Positions 1 through 8,957 of a stretch of 64,000 bases of DNA are shown in pieces. The position numbers were made by a program, and so were the translations under genes. Position 1 is the first letter of the stretch. Every line of letters begins with the position of its first letter. The DNA is from Clostridiales bacterium (GTDB lineage: Bacteria; Bacillota; Clostridia; Oscillospirales; CAG-272), in the NCBI GenBank assembly GCA_022791195.1, contig JAAVYP010000031.1, positions 22,553-86,552 on the forward strand. Direction: 5' to 3'. Below the pieces are notes generated by a model. That model saw only the letters and a program-made list of their open reading frames with translations, was not told the origin of the DNA and made no database searches.

Positions 1-2096
1 ACAGCGTGGCCGTGCGCATCATTGCCTCTATGGGTGTGGGACTCAATGAGCTTGCCACGGATTTGCATTCAAATTTGGGTGATCAATCGGAAGACGCCGG
101 TTATGCAGACACCAAAAGCGGTGCAAAAGGCCATGGCAAGGGCGGTAAAGGAAAAACGCCCGGTTTAGATAAATACGGTCGGGATTTAACGGCGCTGGCA
201 AAAGAGGGGAAAATTGACCCCATCATTGGCCGGGACAATGAAACGCAGCGAGTCATCCAGATTTTGTCAAGAAGAACAAAGAATAATCCTTGTTTAATCG
301 GTGAACCCGGCGTGGGTAAAACCGCGGTGGTTGAGGGGCTGGCACAGCGGATTGCGGATAAAGATGTGCCGGAAACGCTGGTTGACCGCCGCATCATTAC
401 GCTGGATATTACAGGTATGCTGGCTGGTGCGAAATATCGGGGTGAATTTGAAGAACGGCTCAAGGGCATTATGGAGGAAGCATCACAAAATCCGGACGTT
501 ATCTTGTTTGTCGATGAAATTCACAACATTATCGGCGCTGGTGCGGCAGAGGGTGCCATTGACGCGGCTAATATTTTGAAGCCGGCCTTGGCGCGGGGCG
601 AAATGCAGCTCATTGGTGCGACGACGATTGATGAATACCGGAAACATATTGAAAAGGATGCCGCTTTAGAGCGCCGGTTTCAATCGGTATTGGTCGGAGA
701 GCCTTCTCCCGATGAAGCGATACAGATTTTGCAGGGACTAAAGGATAAATATGAAGCACACCACAAGGTCAGAATTACCGATGAGGCGATCAGCGCGGCG
801 GTGAATTATTCGGTGCGTTATATCGGTGATCGTTATTTGCCGGATAAAGCGATTGATTTAATTGACGAGGCCGCTTCCAAGCTGCGCATTTCCACCTTTA
901 CCTCGCCAGCGCCGCTCAAAGAAATGGAAGAGAAGGTCAAAGCGGCTGCCGCTGAAAAGGAAGAAGCCGTGCGGGGACAGGATTTTGAGCGGGCGGCGGC
1001 GTTGCGTGATCAAGAACGTGAGCTGGCCGAGGCCTATCGCGAAGCGAAAGAAGAGTGGCATAAACAGCACGCTGACGATAAGCTTTCGATCGGCGAGCCG
1101 GAGATTGCTGAAATTGTAACCAGCTGGACGGGCATTCCGGTGCAAAAGTTAGCAGCTGAAGAGGGGGAGCGCCTGCTCCATTTGGATGAGTTGCTCCATG
1201 AACGGGTGATTGGCCAGGACGAGGCGGTGAGCGCCGTGGCACGCGCCATTCGCCGCGGGCGCATTGGTTTAAAAGATCCCAAACGGCCGATTGGCTCCTT
1301 TATCTTTTTGGGGCCGACGGGCGTTGGTAAAACAGAGCTTTCCAAAGCATTGGCGGAACTGTTGTTCGGCGATGAAAGCGCCATGATTCGGATTGACATG
1401 TCTGAATATATGGAAAAACACGCGGTTTCCAAGCTGATTGGTTCGCCCCCTGGCTATGTCGGCTATGATGAAGGCGGCCAGCTCACTGAAAAAATCAGAC
1501 GCAAGCCTTATTCGGTGGTTTTGTTTGATGAGATTGAGAAAGCACATCCGGACGCTTTCAATTTAATGCTTCAAATCTTAGACGATGGTATGCTGACTGA
1601 CTCGCAGGGACGGACAGTTGACTTTAAAAATACGGTTATTATTATGACCAGCAATGTGGGGGCCTCTGCCCTTAGTGCTAACACCAGAACCCTTGGTTTC
1701 ACCGCAGAGGCGGATGAGAACAGCAATGTGAAGGATCGGGCGATGAAAGCGCTGAAAGATACCTTCCGGCCAGAATTTTTAAATCGTGTAGATGAAATTA
1801 TTGTATTTCAAAAGCTCACAGATGATGAAATCAGACAAATTGCTTCCATTCTGTTGGCCGAGGTAAAGGCGAGAATTGAAAAATTAGAGGTGCATGTCAC
1901 ATTTACAGATGAGGTTGCCTCGTTCTTGGCGAAAAAAGGCTTTGACCCGGTTTATGGGGCAAGACCCTTGCGAAGAGAGATTCAGAGAAGCATCGAGGAT
2001 TCTTTTTCAAGCGAGATGCTGTCCGGCCGCATTGCTGCCGGCGATTCGGTCACCGTGGTCTTAGAGGGGGATACGATTCAGTATAAAAAAGAATAA
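1..2096 (+). CDS. clpC: ClpC, AAA+ unfoldase of the Clp protease (5' end outside window)
   Basis: HSP100 unfoldase that feeds proteins to ClpP. The frame is open from the window edge, so the N-terminal repeat domain is mostly missing; numbering here counts from the codon at base 6. A Gly/Lys-rich linker (about 36-52) leads into AAA+ domain 1 with Walker A GEPGVGKT (99-106) and a VDEIHN Walker B. A UVR-type coiled middle region (about 315-350) separates it from AAA+ domain 2 with Walker A GPTGVGKT (about 436-443). A UVR middle region distinguishes ClpC from ClpB and ClpA. In Firmicutes clpC usually closes a ctsR-mcsA-mcsB-clpC operon; that part lies outside the window. An intrinsic terminator follows directly. 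Confidence 0.96.
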   Translation, partial: SVAVRIIASMGVGLNELATDLHSNLGDQSEDAGYADTKSGAKGHGKGGKGKTPGLDKYGRDLTALAKEGKIDPIIGRDNETQRVIQILSRRTKNNPCLIGEPGVGKTAVVEGLAQRIADKDVPETLVDRRIITLDITGMLAGAKYRGEFEERLKGIMEEASQNPDVILFVDEIHNIIGAGAAEGAIDAANILKPALARGEMQLIGATTIDEYRKHIEKDAALERRFQSVLVGEPSPDEAIQILQGLKDKYEAHHKVRITDEAISAAVNYSVRYIGDRYLPDKAIDLIDEAASKLRISTFTSPAPLKEMEEKVKAAAAEKEEAVRGQDFERAAALRDQERELAEAYREAKEEWHKQHADDKLSIGEPEIAEIVTSWTGIPVQKLAAEEGERLLHLDELLHERVIGQDEAVSAVARAIRRGRIGLKDPKRPIGSFIFLGPTGVGKTELSKALAELLFGDESAMIRIDMSEYMEKHAVSKLIGSPPGYVGYDEGGQLTEKIRRKPYSVVLFDEIEKAHPDAFNLMLQILDDGMLTDSQGRTVDFKNTVIIMTSNVGASALSANTRTLGFTAEADENSNVKDRAMKALKDTFRPEFLNRVDEIIVFQKLTDDEIRQIASILLAEVKARIEKLEVHVTFTDEVASFLAKKGFDPVYGARPLRREIQRSIEDSFSSEMLSGRIAAGDSVTVVLEGDTIQYKKE

Positions 2097-2098
2097 AA

Positions 2099-2137
2099 CA
2101 AAAAGAAAAGGGCTGTTAAAACGGCTCTTTTCTTTTT
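2099..2137 (+). terminator. Intrinsic terminator after clpC
   Basis: Stem AAGAAAAGGGC / GCTCTTTTCTT with one G-T wobble, followed by a T-rich run, three bases after the clpC stop codon. Confidence 0.85.
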
Positions 2138-2253
2138 GCTTTTTAGCGTATAAAAAGACGTTTATAGGGAAAAATGGATGATAGCCGCCGCATAAAAATG
2201 AAGAAGTGATGCAAAAGGTTATCATAATTAAGCGAATTTTTCCGCGCAAGGTA

Positions 2254-2282
2254 TTGACAAATTGTTTCTGCTGTGATATGAT
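2254..2282 (+). promoter_or_regulatory. Sigma-A promoter of tRNA-Lys
   Basis: TTGACA, 17-bp spacer, TATGAT; the -10 ends 19 bases before the mature tRNA 5' end. Near consensus. Confidence 0.85.
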
Positions 2283-2301
2283 GTGTAAGTCGAAAATAAA
2301 T

Positions 2302-2377
2302 GCCCCTGTAGCTCAGCTGGTAGAGCACATGACTTTTAATCATGGTGTCCGGAGTTCGATTCTCCGCAGGAGCACCA
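2302..2377 (+). tRNA. tRNA-Lys (anticodon TTT)
   Basis: Complete cloverleaf: D stem GCTC/GAGC, anticodon stem CATGA/TCATG with loop CTTTTAA (anticodon TTT at 2335-2337), 5-nt variable loop, T stem CGGAG/CTCCG with loop TTCGATT, discriminator A and encoded CCA. The acceptor stem GCCCCTG/CAGGAGC has one C-A mismatch at pair 3-70. A single-gene transcription unit with its own promoter and terminator. Confidence 0.95.
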
Positions 2378-2378
2378 A

Positions 2379-2411
2379 AAAACCGGAACAACTTTGTTGT
2401 TCCGGTTTTTT
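2379..2411 (+). terminator. Intrinsic terminator of tRNA-Lys
   Basis: Perfect stem AACCGGAACAAC / GTTGTTCCGGTT with loop TTT and a T run, beginning right after the CCA end. Confidence 0.92.
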
Positions 2412-2436
2412 ACATACAAAAGAAACATAAGACACC

Positions 2437-2480
2437 AGCTCTCTCAAACAAGAGTTTTTGATTGTTTGAGAGAGCTTTTT
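2437..2480 (+). terminator. Second terminator-like hairpin downstream of tRNA-Lys
   Basis: 15-bp perfect stem AGCTCTCTCAAACAA / TTGTTTGAGAGAGCT, 10-nt loop, then TTTT. No gene lies between it and the preceding terminator, so it is a tandem back-up terminator or the end of an unrecognised short transcript. Confidence 0.7.
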
Positions 2481-2735
2481 AGCGGAATATTCTATATTGG
2501 CACAAGCAACAGTAGAATTATAGCTATTATGTATTTAAATTCGTTTAAAATAGCAATTATATTTGTTTATAATATACAATAATATTTCGTTTATTTGTAA
2601 TAATTAACAATTGACGGGAAAGGAATAAAATGGTAACCTATAAGCAGAAGAAATAAATGGCAAAGGGGTGGTTCCCATGGTTTACCTATTTCGCGCTCCG
2701 ACACACACATAACGCTGAAAGAAAAGGAGAATCAA
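2481..2735. other. AT-rich intergenic region upstream of the SLH/M23 gene
   Basis: No convincing gene. A TATAAT at 2568-2573 could be a -10 element but has no good -35 partner. A GGAG ribosome site lies just before the ATG at 2736. Confidence 0.5.
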
Positions 2736-4136
2736 ATGAGAACACACAAACGGCGATGGATTGTATTTTTGCTGGTATGTCTCTTGGCCGGCGCTTGCGC
2801 CCTGCCGGTCGGTGCTATATCATCCAGCCATTGGGCGATTGATTATGTGGATTTGGCATTAAACGAGCGCTTTTTTCTGTGGGAAACAAAACGTTCGCAT
2901 ATTGAAGCGGAAAAAGCGTTTTTGCGGCAGGAGGTGCCGCTGGCTCTTGGCAGAATTAAACAGGCTGACGATATGAGCATAACGGATGAGTTAACTGATT
3001 TTACCGATGTACCGCCCAGCCACCCGTTTTCGGGACCTATCGCATGGGGAACGAAGCATGGCTTGATTGCGGGGGTCGGCAACAATCGCTTTGAACCGCA
3101 GTCACCGGTAACGCGGGAACAGATGTGCGCGTTTATATACCGATATTGCAATCGTTTTGGCGTGTCGCTGCCAACCGTGAAGGCGATGCCTAATTTTACC
3201 GATGCCGATTCGATTACCTCGGCGCTGCGGCCGGCTGTGACGGCTTTGTGCCGGGCCGATATTTTCCACGGCTACACCGACGGGTCTTTTAGGCCAGGGC
3301 AGTCAATCACAAAAGCAGAGGCAGCCAATGTGCTGACCATGCTGCACGGTATTCAGTACAACTCCGCTTCAAATATTAATGTATATGTGAAGGACGAATC
3401 GGGTATGGATGTAGGGGGCGCTGCGGTGTTCTTTTATCCATCTAATGGCGGCAGTATGTCCTGGACGCCCGCTTATTCGACATTTGGCTTTGCACGCAGC
3501 GGTGCGCTTTCAGGCACCTATGGCGTCAACGTGATGGATATTAAAACAATGGCGGCGGTGCCCGAGCTGGTCTCTCCCTCCAAACGGTATGTATTTGTGA
3601 CAAGACCGGCCAACAAGAACGATTACCAGCCGGTGCCCGGCTATTCGCCGAAGGCCAAGTGGCCACATAGCGGCTGCAGCGATTCATGGGCCTTTAACCA
3701 AAATTCATACGACACCTACTGTGTGCAAAATTATGCAAAAAGCTGTCAGAATTTTGGCTGGCGTTATTTGGAGGGCGTGCGCGAATTTCACCAGGGGATT
3801 GATATTTCGGGCGGCGGTGTCAGCGCTAAGAATGTGGCGGGCCAGACGATGTATGTGCATGATACAGGAGCCAATGATAAATCAATGGGTAATTATGTGC
3901 AGTTAAGAAATAGTGATAGAACACTATATATCACATATATGCATCTCAGCAGTCGAACAGTGACAACAAAAGGCGCTGAGGTGCCCCATGGAGCTGAAGT
4001 GGGCATCACCGGTAACACCGGTGCTTCGAAAGGTGCTCACTTGCATATTCAGATGGCCACAGATGAACTGTGGCATCCTGGTAGCAGCGCGGCCAACCGG
4101 CGACATTTTAAGGACCCCCGTATCTATATTAAATAG
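2736..4136 (+). CDS. Exported SLH-domain protein with C-terminal M23 peptidase
   Basis: 466 residues. Signal peptide of about 27 residues (RR, long hydrophobic core, VGA cut site). Two clear S-layer homology repeats (about 88-142 and 152-205, each with an FTD opening and a TREQ/TKAE element) follow a degenerate first one, so the protein probably binds secondary wall polymer. A linker domain (about 210-300) leads to an M23/LytM endopeptidase domain with the zinc motif HxxxD (His352, Asp356) and the HLH pair (His435, His437), all present. Inferred role: peptidoglycan crosslink cleavage at the S-layer/wall interface. Start chosen for AAAGGAG upstream. Two lipoprotein genes follow on the same strand. 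Confidence 0.88.
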   Translation: MRTHKRRWIVFLLVCLLAGACALPVGAISSSHWAIDYVDLALNERFFLWETKRSHIEAEKAFLRQEVPLALGRIKQADDMSITDELTDFTDVPPSHPFSGPIAWGTKHGLIAGVGNNRFEPQSPVTREQMCAFIYRYCNRFGVSLPTVKAMPNFTDADSITSALRPAVTALCRADIFHGYTDGSFRPGQSITKAEAANVLTMLHGIQYNSASNINVYVKDESGMDVGGAAVFFYPSNGGSMSWTPAYSTFGFARSGALSGTYGVNVMDIKTMAAVPELVSPSKRYVFVTRPANKNDYQPVPGYSPKAKWPHSGCSDSWAFNQNSYDTYCVQNYAKSCQNFGWRYLEGVREFHQGIDISGGGVSAKNVAGQTMYVHDTGANDKSMGNYVQLRNSDRTLYITYMHLSSRTVTTKGAEVPHGAEVGITGNTGASKGAHLHIQMATDELWHPGSSAANRRHFKDPRIYIK

Positions 4137-4185
4137 CATGCATATGGTGAGAATGAGAACCGATTATAGTTAGAAAGGAAAAAAC

Positions 4186-5040
4186 ATGAAACAGAGAAAA
4201 ATATTATTGATACTGCTTGTTTGTTTGCTGATGGCGGCGAGTGTCGCCTGCCGGCAGGCTGAGCCGCCGACTGCCACAAGTGAAGAAACCCAACCGACGC
4301 AAGCGTCGGAGCCGGCAACCGAACCAACAGCCGAACCAAGTGATGAAACACAGTATCCGACTGGCGGTACTCAGTTTTGCCCGGTGCATGACTATGCATA
4401 CCACGGATGGGAAGATGAGTGGGTGGCCTATGCAGGCGGAGAAGAAGAACTGTTAAAATGGATAGAACAGAAAACACAGCAATGGGAAGAAGAAAAAAAA
4501 GCGGGCGCGGAAAGCGATTGCTATTACGAAGGGCAGAATATAAAAGCGTTTATCGACTATTTCCAAATACCGCGGGAATTGTTTGAGGAAACCTGCAATG
4601 AGCTATGGCGTAGCATACACAATATTGACCTGCTGTATTCGGACGATTTAGAAGCGATCGAAGCCTATTATCGTGATATGGAAAAGCGAGACGAAACGAG
4701 ACAGAAGAAAAGTATATTCTGTTTTGCTAAAAATTCAATTATCATTAAGAATGTAGATGTAGAACAAATATATAAAACGGGTACAGAAGAAGAAAAAAGG
4801 CGTGCTACGGCCGAATGGATCAGCATCTTTGAATTGGTTGAAGAATATGATGTAAGCCGGACCGAACTGGAGCAGTATTTAAAAGAATCGGCCAAAAGAT
4901 GGATAGATCCGGTGACGTATGACTACCAGTTTGATGTTGTGTACAACGAGGACGGCAGTGTAAAACCCTATGACAAGACAAAACCGGTGGTGGAATTAGA
5001 CGCGATGTTTTGCGGGGTAGACAATCTCTTCACTGATTGA
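4186..5040 (+). CDS. Putative lipoprotein, paralogue 1
   Basis: 284 residues with a type II signal peptide: Lys/Arg start, hydrophobic core, lipobox SVAC with Cys22. A Thr/Glu/Pro-rich linker (about 25-60), typical for crossing the wall, precedes an acidic alpha-helical domain that I do not recognise. The gene is a tandem paralogue of the next one; the signal peptides, linker and last 120 residues are nearly the same and the final 120 or so bases are identical. AGAAAGGAAA precedes the ATG. It sits 49 bases after the SLH/M23 gene, so the three may be co-transcribed. Surface location is inferred; function unknown. Confidence 0.75.
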   Translation: MKQRKILLILLVCLLMAASVACRQAEPPTATSEETQPTQASEPATEPTAEPSDETQYPTGGTQFCPVHDYAYHGWEDEWVAYAGGEEELLKWIEQKTQQWEEEKKAGAESDCYYEGQNIKAFIDYFQIPRELFEETCNELWRSIHNIDLLYSDDLEAIEAYYRDMEKRDETRQKKSIFCFAKNSIIIKNVDVEQIYKTGTEEEKRRATAEWISIFELVEEYDVSRTELEQYLKESAKRWIDPVTYDYQFDVVYNEDGSVKPYDKTKPVVELDAMFCGVDNLFTD

Positions 5041-5064
5041 TGGTGGGTGGGGCAACCCACCCAT
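5041..5064 (+). repeat. GC-rich intergenic hairpin between the lipoprotein paralogues
   Basis: Stem GGGTGGG / CCCACCC (5045-5051 / 5056-5062) with loop GCAA, directly after the first stop codon. No T run follows, so it looks like an mRNA-stability or partial-attenuation element rather than a terminator. Confidence 0.6.
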
Positions 5065-5090
5065 ACCCAGCGGACAGAGAGGAAAATAGA

Positions 5091-5918
5091 ATGAAAAAAC
5101 AAATTAGTTTATTGATACTGCTTGTTTGTTTGCTGATGGCGGCGTGTGTCGCCTGCCGGCAGGCTGAGCCACCGGCTGCCACAGGTGAAGAAACCCAACC
5201 GACGCAAGCGTCGGAGCCGGCAACCGAACCAACAGCCGAACCCAGTGAGGAAACACAGGCTCCGACTGGAGGCACCCGTTTTTGTCCGGTGCATTATTAT
5301 ACCTATCACCAATTTGCAGGCGAATTGATTGATGAGTTAGGGGAGGATTTTTATACGTGGGTCAATGCTGAACCAGAAGAGAAGATAGAAAGTGATTGTT
5401 TACACCCAAGCCATAATGTTAAGGGGTTTATCGATTATTTCCAAATACCGCGGGAAAAATTTGAAGAAGTGTGCAATAGACATTGGAATGGCGTACACAA
5501 TATAGACCTGTTGTATTCGGACGATTTAGAGGCGATTGAAGCCTATTACCGCGATGTGGAAAAACGGGAAGAAACCGAGGGAAAAAAAAGAATATTCGAT
5601 TTTGCAAAAAATTCAATTATCGTTAAGAATGTAGATGTAGAACAAATATGGGAAACAGGTACAGAAGAAGAAAACAGGCGTGCTACGTCCGAATGGGTCA
5701 GCATCTTTGAATTGGTTGAAGAATATGATGTAAGCCGGGCCGAACTGGAGCAGTATTTAAAAGAATCAGCCAAAAGACATGAAGAACCGGCGACGTATGA
5801 CTACCAGTTTGATGTTGTGTACAACGAGGACGGCAGTGTAAAACCCTATGACAAGACAAAACCGGTGGTGGAATTAGACGCGATGTTTTGCGGGGTAGAC
5901 AATCTCTTCACTGATTGA
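5091..5918 (+). CDS. Putative lipoprotein, paralogue 2
   Basis: 275 residues from the ATG at 5091, which has AGAGAGGAAA upstream; an earlier in-frame ATG at 5037 overlaps the upstream stop and would bury the signal peptide. Lipobox MAAC (Cys19) or CVAC (Cys22). Same linker and helical domain as paralogue 1. Divergence is concentrated in the middle (about 65-120), where paralogue 2 is shorter and lacks the Glu/Lys-rich insert. Matching ends around a variable centre suggest recent duplication or gene conversion. Function unknown. Confidence 0.75.
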   Translation: MKKQISLLILLVCLLMAACVACRQAEPPAATGEETQPTQASEPATEPTAEPSEETQAPTGGTRFCPVHYYTYHQFAGELIDELGEDFYTWVNAEPEEKIESDCLHPSHNVKGFIDYFQIPREKFEEVCNRHWNGVHNIDLLYSDDLEAIEAYYRDVEKREETEGKKRIFDFAKNSIIVKNVDVEQIWETGTEEENRRATSEWVSIFELVEEYDVSRAELEQYLKESAKRHEEPATYDYQFDVVYNEDGSVKPYDKTKPVVELDAMFCGVDNLFTD

Positions 5919-5941
5919 TTATCTGTTCTTAACATAGAAAT

Positions 5942-5985
5942 ATCCCCAAAGAGCGAAAAATTCGTATCTTTGGGGATTGTTTTGG
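5942..5985 (+). terminator. Intrinsic terminator after the lipoprotein pair
   Basis: Stem ATCCCCAAAGA / TCTTTGGGGAT followed by a T-rich stretch. Confidence 0.85.
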
Positions 5986-6014
5986 GTTTTACAGACCTAT
6001 TTTGACCAAGGCGC

Positions 6015-6617
6015 TTAGTTTTGGGTAAACGGCGCCATGGTCAGCCGGATAAAATAGCCTTTGTCATGATGGCAGACGGGGCAGGCTTCGGGTGCTTTCA
6101 GGCTGGTTTGCACATGGCCGCAGTTCAGGCACATCCAGCCGCATTCTACGTCAGCGACAAACAGTTTGTCCTGTTCTAAAAGGTCGGCTAACGCGCCGAA
6201 CCGGTCGCCGTGTGTTTTTTCAATTTCGGCGATTCCTGAAAAAGAGGAGGCGATTTCAGGGAAGCCCTCTTCTTTGGCGGTGGCGGCAAAAGCCTTGTAA
6301 ACGGGATCGTATTCTTCAAATTCATTGTGCTGTGCACTTCGCAGCAGTTCGGTGATGGACTGGGTAATATCGATGGGATACCCGCCATCCATTTCCACTG
6401 TTTTGCCGGATAAAGAGCTTAGATGGTTATAAAAAATTTCTGCGTGCTCCTTTTCCTGGTTGGCGGTAAAGGTAAAAACGGCCTCGATAACATGCAGATT
6501 GCTTTTTTTCGCTTGGCTGGCGGCAAATGTGTAACGGTTTCTGGCTTGGCTTTCGCCTGCAAAGGCGCGCATAAGATTGACTTTTGTTTGGCTTTCATTA
6601 AAATCAACGGATGGCAT
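6015..6617 (-). CDS. Rubrerythrin
   Basis: 200 residues from the ATG at 6617 (MPSVDF), preceded by GAAAGGAAA; longer in-frame starts lack a ribosome site. N-terminal ferritin-like four-helix domain with the diiron ligands seen as GESQARNRY, an ExxH in EKEHAE and a second ExxH in EKTHGD. C-terminal rubredoxin-like iron site with CLNC and CPVC knuckles. Rubrerythrins reduce hydrogen peroxide in the cytosol of anaerobes with NADH-derived electrons. Monocistronic by position, convergent with the lipoprotein operon. Confidence 0.95.
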   Translation of the reverse strand: MPSVDFNESQTKVNLMRAFAGESQARNRYTFAASQAKKSNLHVIEAVFTFTANQEKEHAEIFYNHLSSLSGKTVEMDGGYPIDITQSITELLRSAQHNEFEEYDPVYKAFAATAKEEGFPEIASSFSGIAEIEKTHGDRFGALADLLEQDKLFVADVECGWMCLNCGHVQTSLKAPEACPVCHHDKGYFIRLTMAPFTQN

Positions 6618-6906
6618 ATGAGTAGTTTCCTTTCTGACTTGACAAGTAGTGGGCGTTATGGCCCATTTCGTGCTTCTATTATTGTCTCTTGTATTATTTT
6701 TATTCACCAGTGACAGCGTGTTTTTCAAAAAATGCTGGATTAACGTTGCATGCAATAACATGTTTTCTTTGCTATCTTGCTGCTTGATGTTTGGACCTTT
6801 GTTTTATAAATTTTTTTGCTGACCAATTTGGATGGAAACAAAATGGAACAAAGCCATATAATGTTAAGGGAACAAACCCAAAACAAAATGCCAGGGGGAT
6901 TTAAAA

Positions 6907-7074
6907 ATGTGTGAATATGAAAACACAAACTACCGCGCTGATACAGGCTGCGGTTGTGCGAACCGCGAGAACAGCTGTGGAATCTGCAATTTCTGCGGCC
7001 TGTCTGAAGACACGCTTCTTCTGATCGCGATTATCATTCTCTTCATCCTTTTGTTCTGCGGCGGTCGCTGCTAA
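6907..7074 (+). CDS. Small Cys-rich membrane protein (55 residues)
   Basis: Begins ATG at 6907 with a strong AGGGGG site nine bases upstream and ends TAA at 7074. The first 32 residues hold six cysteines, four as CGC and CGICNFC-like pairs suited to binding a metal or cluster; residues about 37-50 form one transmembrane helix and the tail reads CGGRC. A TATAAT at 6857-6862 could be the -10 element. A strong terminator follows. I do not recognise the family. The small Cys-tailed hydrophobic proteins of Clostridia are the closest type I know. Confidence 0.7.
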   Translation: MCEYENTNYRADTGCGCANRENSCGICNFCGLSEDTLLLIAIIILFILLFCGGRC

Positions 7075-7120
7075 TTTGGTGAAGAGCTTTATCTAAATAA
7101 ACAAAAGTTCTTGTAGAGCT

Positions 7121-7164
7121 AAAGACAGCATAGAGGGCAGGCCCCTTTTATGCTGTCTTTTTTT
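7121..7164 (+). terminator. Intrinsic terminator after the Cys-rich microprotein
   Basis: Stem AAAGACAGCATA / TATGCTGTCTTT with an extra GAGGG/CCCTTT inner helix, then a seven-base T run. It may also stop leftward transcription from the convergent operon. Confidence 0.88.
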
Positions 7165-7204
7165 GTTAGAAAATAAAATCGTTCAATGGGAAATATCCTT
7201 GTTC

Positions 7205-8947
7205 TTATCCTCTTCGCTTGTACAAAAAAGCAATAATACAGCCGATGAGCAGAACAAGTGCCGAGACACTGAGCAGTGTTATGGTTTCTATGGAAATATA
7301 GGAACTATTATCAGCAGGTTGCGAGGTGTCTTCTTGGCTTTGTCTATTATCCGCAATCCAGTCATTTGGTTTTTGCTTATTGTTGCCATCGGGTCGTGCG
7401 CTGAAATTTTTCTCATCTTGTGGAGGATTGGGCTGTATGTTTTCACCATGACTGTTTGCTGCATCCTGCGGAAGCTCCGGCGGTGTATCATTTTCATTCA
7501 TCCCGCCATGCGGAATTTCTGGCTGTGCACTGTCGCTGGATGTTTCTTCAGGCATTTGATCTCTAAAGAAACCATTGCCGCTCGGGATGCGTCCTCCTCC
7601 AAAATTGCCTACGGTTGAAGAGTTATCAATGGTGATTTTTGTTTCGTTTTCTCCAATAGAGAGGGAATAGGTATCGCCAAGCTTCATATCCGGCGTACTG
7701 GCAACAATCGATGAAAAACGGCACGGAACAATTTCAGACAGCAGCTCATTGCCGTCGGCATCCTCTATGGCTACGGTTGTGCCGGCCTCTGCGGATGTGC
7801 GATACATAAAAAATCCCTGTGCAGAAGAAGCATCAAATCCTTCTGCCATGCCGCTGCTTCCGCAGGCGAGAACGGTGCCGCCGGTGATTTCACATACACC
7901 GCCGTTTTCGATACCATAGTCAATCGCGCAACTGCCGCCGCTATCATTGACGCTGATGAATACTTTTCCGCCGCTGATAAAGATGTCTTTGTTAGAATCA
8001 AGCCCGTCTGCATCTATGCCGTTCTCGTTAATGATGGTAATGTTCCCGCCGTTGATATAGATGGCTGAGCTGCCGCCGCATCCGTTGGCGTTGATTCCGT
8101 CATCAGAGGGATAAATATCAATCGTCCCCCCTGCTATGGTGATTTGAATGGCTTCCAGTCCTTCGTAACACGACGGTATGGAAATGTGCCCCGATTCTAT
8201 ATAGAGATATGAGGTTTCATCATCGTTGGAGACTGTGATACCGTCATCGCCTGCTGAAATGGTGATGTCGGCGTCTTTAATTCGTATGCTGTCGTGCGCA
8301 TGAAAGCCATCCTGCACAGCGGTTATGTCGATCGTTCCTCCTGTAATGACTAAATCATCATTGCATACGATGCCGTGTTGATACTTTGCCGTGACGTTCA
8401 GCGAACCGTTTCCGTTGATGGTTAAGTCATCACGGGCATAAATCGTCCCGTCTATACCGGATTCTATGGCATCTGAACGATAGACTGCGCCGGAGGAAAC
8501 GGTGTTTTGCGTCCCCTTCTTTAGGGTAAGAAATATCTTGTCTGCCTGTTCAATACGAATCGCTGCATCGTCCTCGCAGTGGATGGAAACACCGTCAAAC
8601 AGCAGCCATATTTTATCATCGCCATCAGCTTCAATGATGATTTTCCCGTTGGAAAGCTCACCGGAAATCACATATTTTCCTGCATACACAATATAGAGGG
8701 TTCCGCCGTTTTCATAGGCTCCGTTTCCGCTTATGGTGCTGCCATGATCAGAGAGGGCAATCTTCGTTGCGTTTGAGGTGTCCCACGATGCGTTAAGATC
8801 GTTTTTCGTAAACATTTCGCCGCTGTTTTCTTCGCTGACCATAACAGCGATGCCAAGCGCTTTCCCGTTCATGAAGAGAATGGTGATCATCAGCGTAAGC
8901 AGTACAATCACAATGCAAATTGTGTCAATATGCTTGTGCGTTGACAT
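7205..8947 (-). CDS. Membrane-anchored carbohydrate-binding beta-helix protein (Cthe_2159/DUF4353 type)
   Basis: 580 residues. An N-terminal hydrophobic segment (about 9-30) serves as signal or anchor. Residues about 75-420 are built of short GGTIDI / DDGI-type repeats, the right-handed beta-helix pattern of the Cthe_2159 family, known to bind cellulose and acidic sugars with calcium. A Pro/Asn/Asp/Gln-rich linker (about 440-545) leads to a C-terminal helix and a KRRG tail, so the beta-helix would face outside, tethered at one or both ends. AAGGAGGG upstream of the ATG overlaps the stop of the DUF4956 gene, so translation is coupled. Last gene of the VTC operon. Confidence 0.85.
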   Translation of the reverse strand: MSTHKHIDTICIVIVLLTLMITILFMNGKALGIAVMVSEENSGEMFTKNDLNASWDTSNATKIALSDHGSTISGNGAYENGGTLYIVYAGKYVISGELSNGKIIIEADGDDKIWLLFDGVSIHCEDDAAIRIEQADKIFLTLKKGTQNTVSSGAVYRSDAIESGIDGTIYARDDLTINGNGSLNVTAKYQHGIVCNDDLVITGGTIDITAVQDGFHAHDSIRIKDADITISAGDDGITVSNDDETSYLYIESGHISIPSCYEGLEAIQITIAGGTIDIYPSDDGINANGCGGSSAIYINGGNITIINENGIDADGLDSNKDIFISGGKVFISVNDSGGSCAIDYGIENGGVCEITGGTVLACGSSGMAEGFDASSAQGFFMYRTSAEAGTTVAIEDADGNELLSEIVPCRFSSIVASTPDMKLGDTYSLSIGENETKITIDNSSTVGNFGGGRIPSGNGFFRDQMPEETSSDSAQPEIPHGGMNENDTPPELPQDAANSHGENIQPNPPQDEKNFSARPDGNNKQKPNDWIADNRQSQEDTSQPADNSSYISIETITLLSVSALVLLIGCIIAFLYKRRG

Positions 8948-8957
8948 AGGTCCCTCC

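Noticed and set aside
2143..2391. Minus-strand reading frame over tRNA-Lys (peptide with ENRTPDTMIKSH)
   Set aside because: It is the antisense of the tRNA gene, a well-known spurious protein that appears in many databases.
6629..6660. Plus-strand TTGACA near 6640
   Set aside because: No -10 at suitable distance and no plus-strand gene until 6907; it lies upstream of the leftward rubrerythrin gene by chance.
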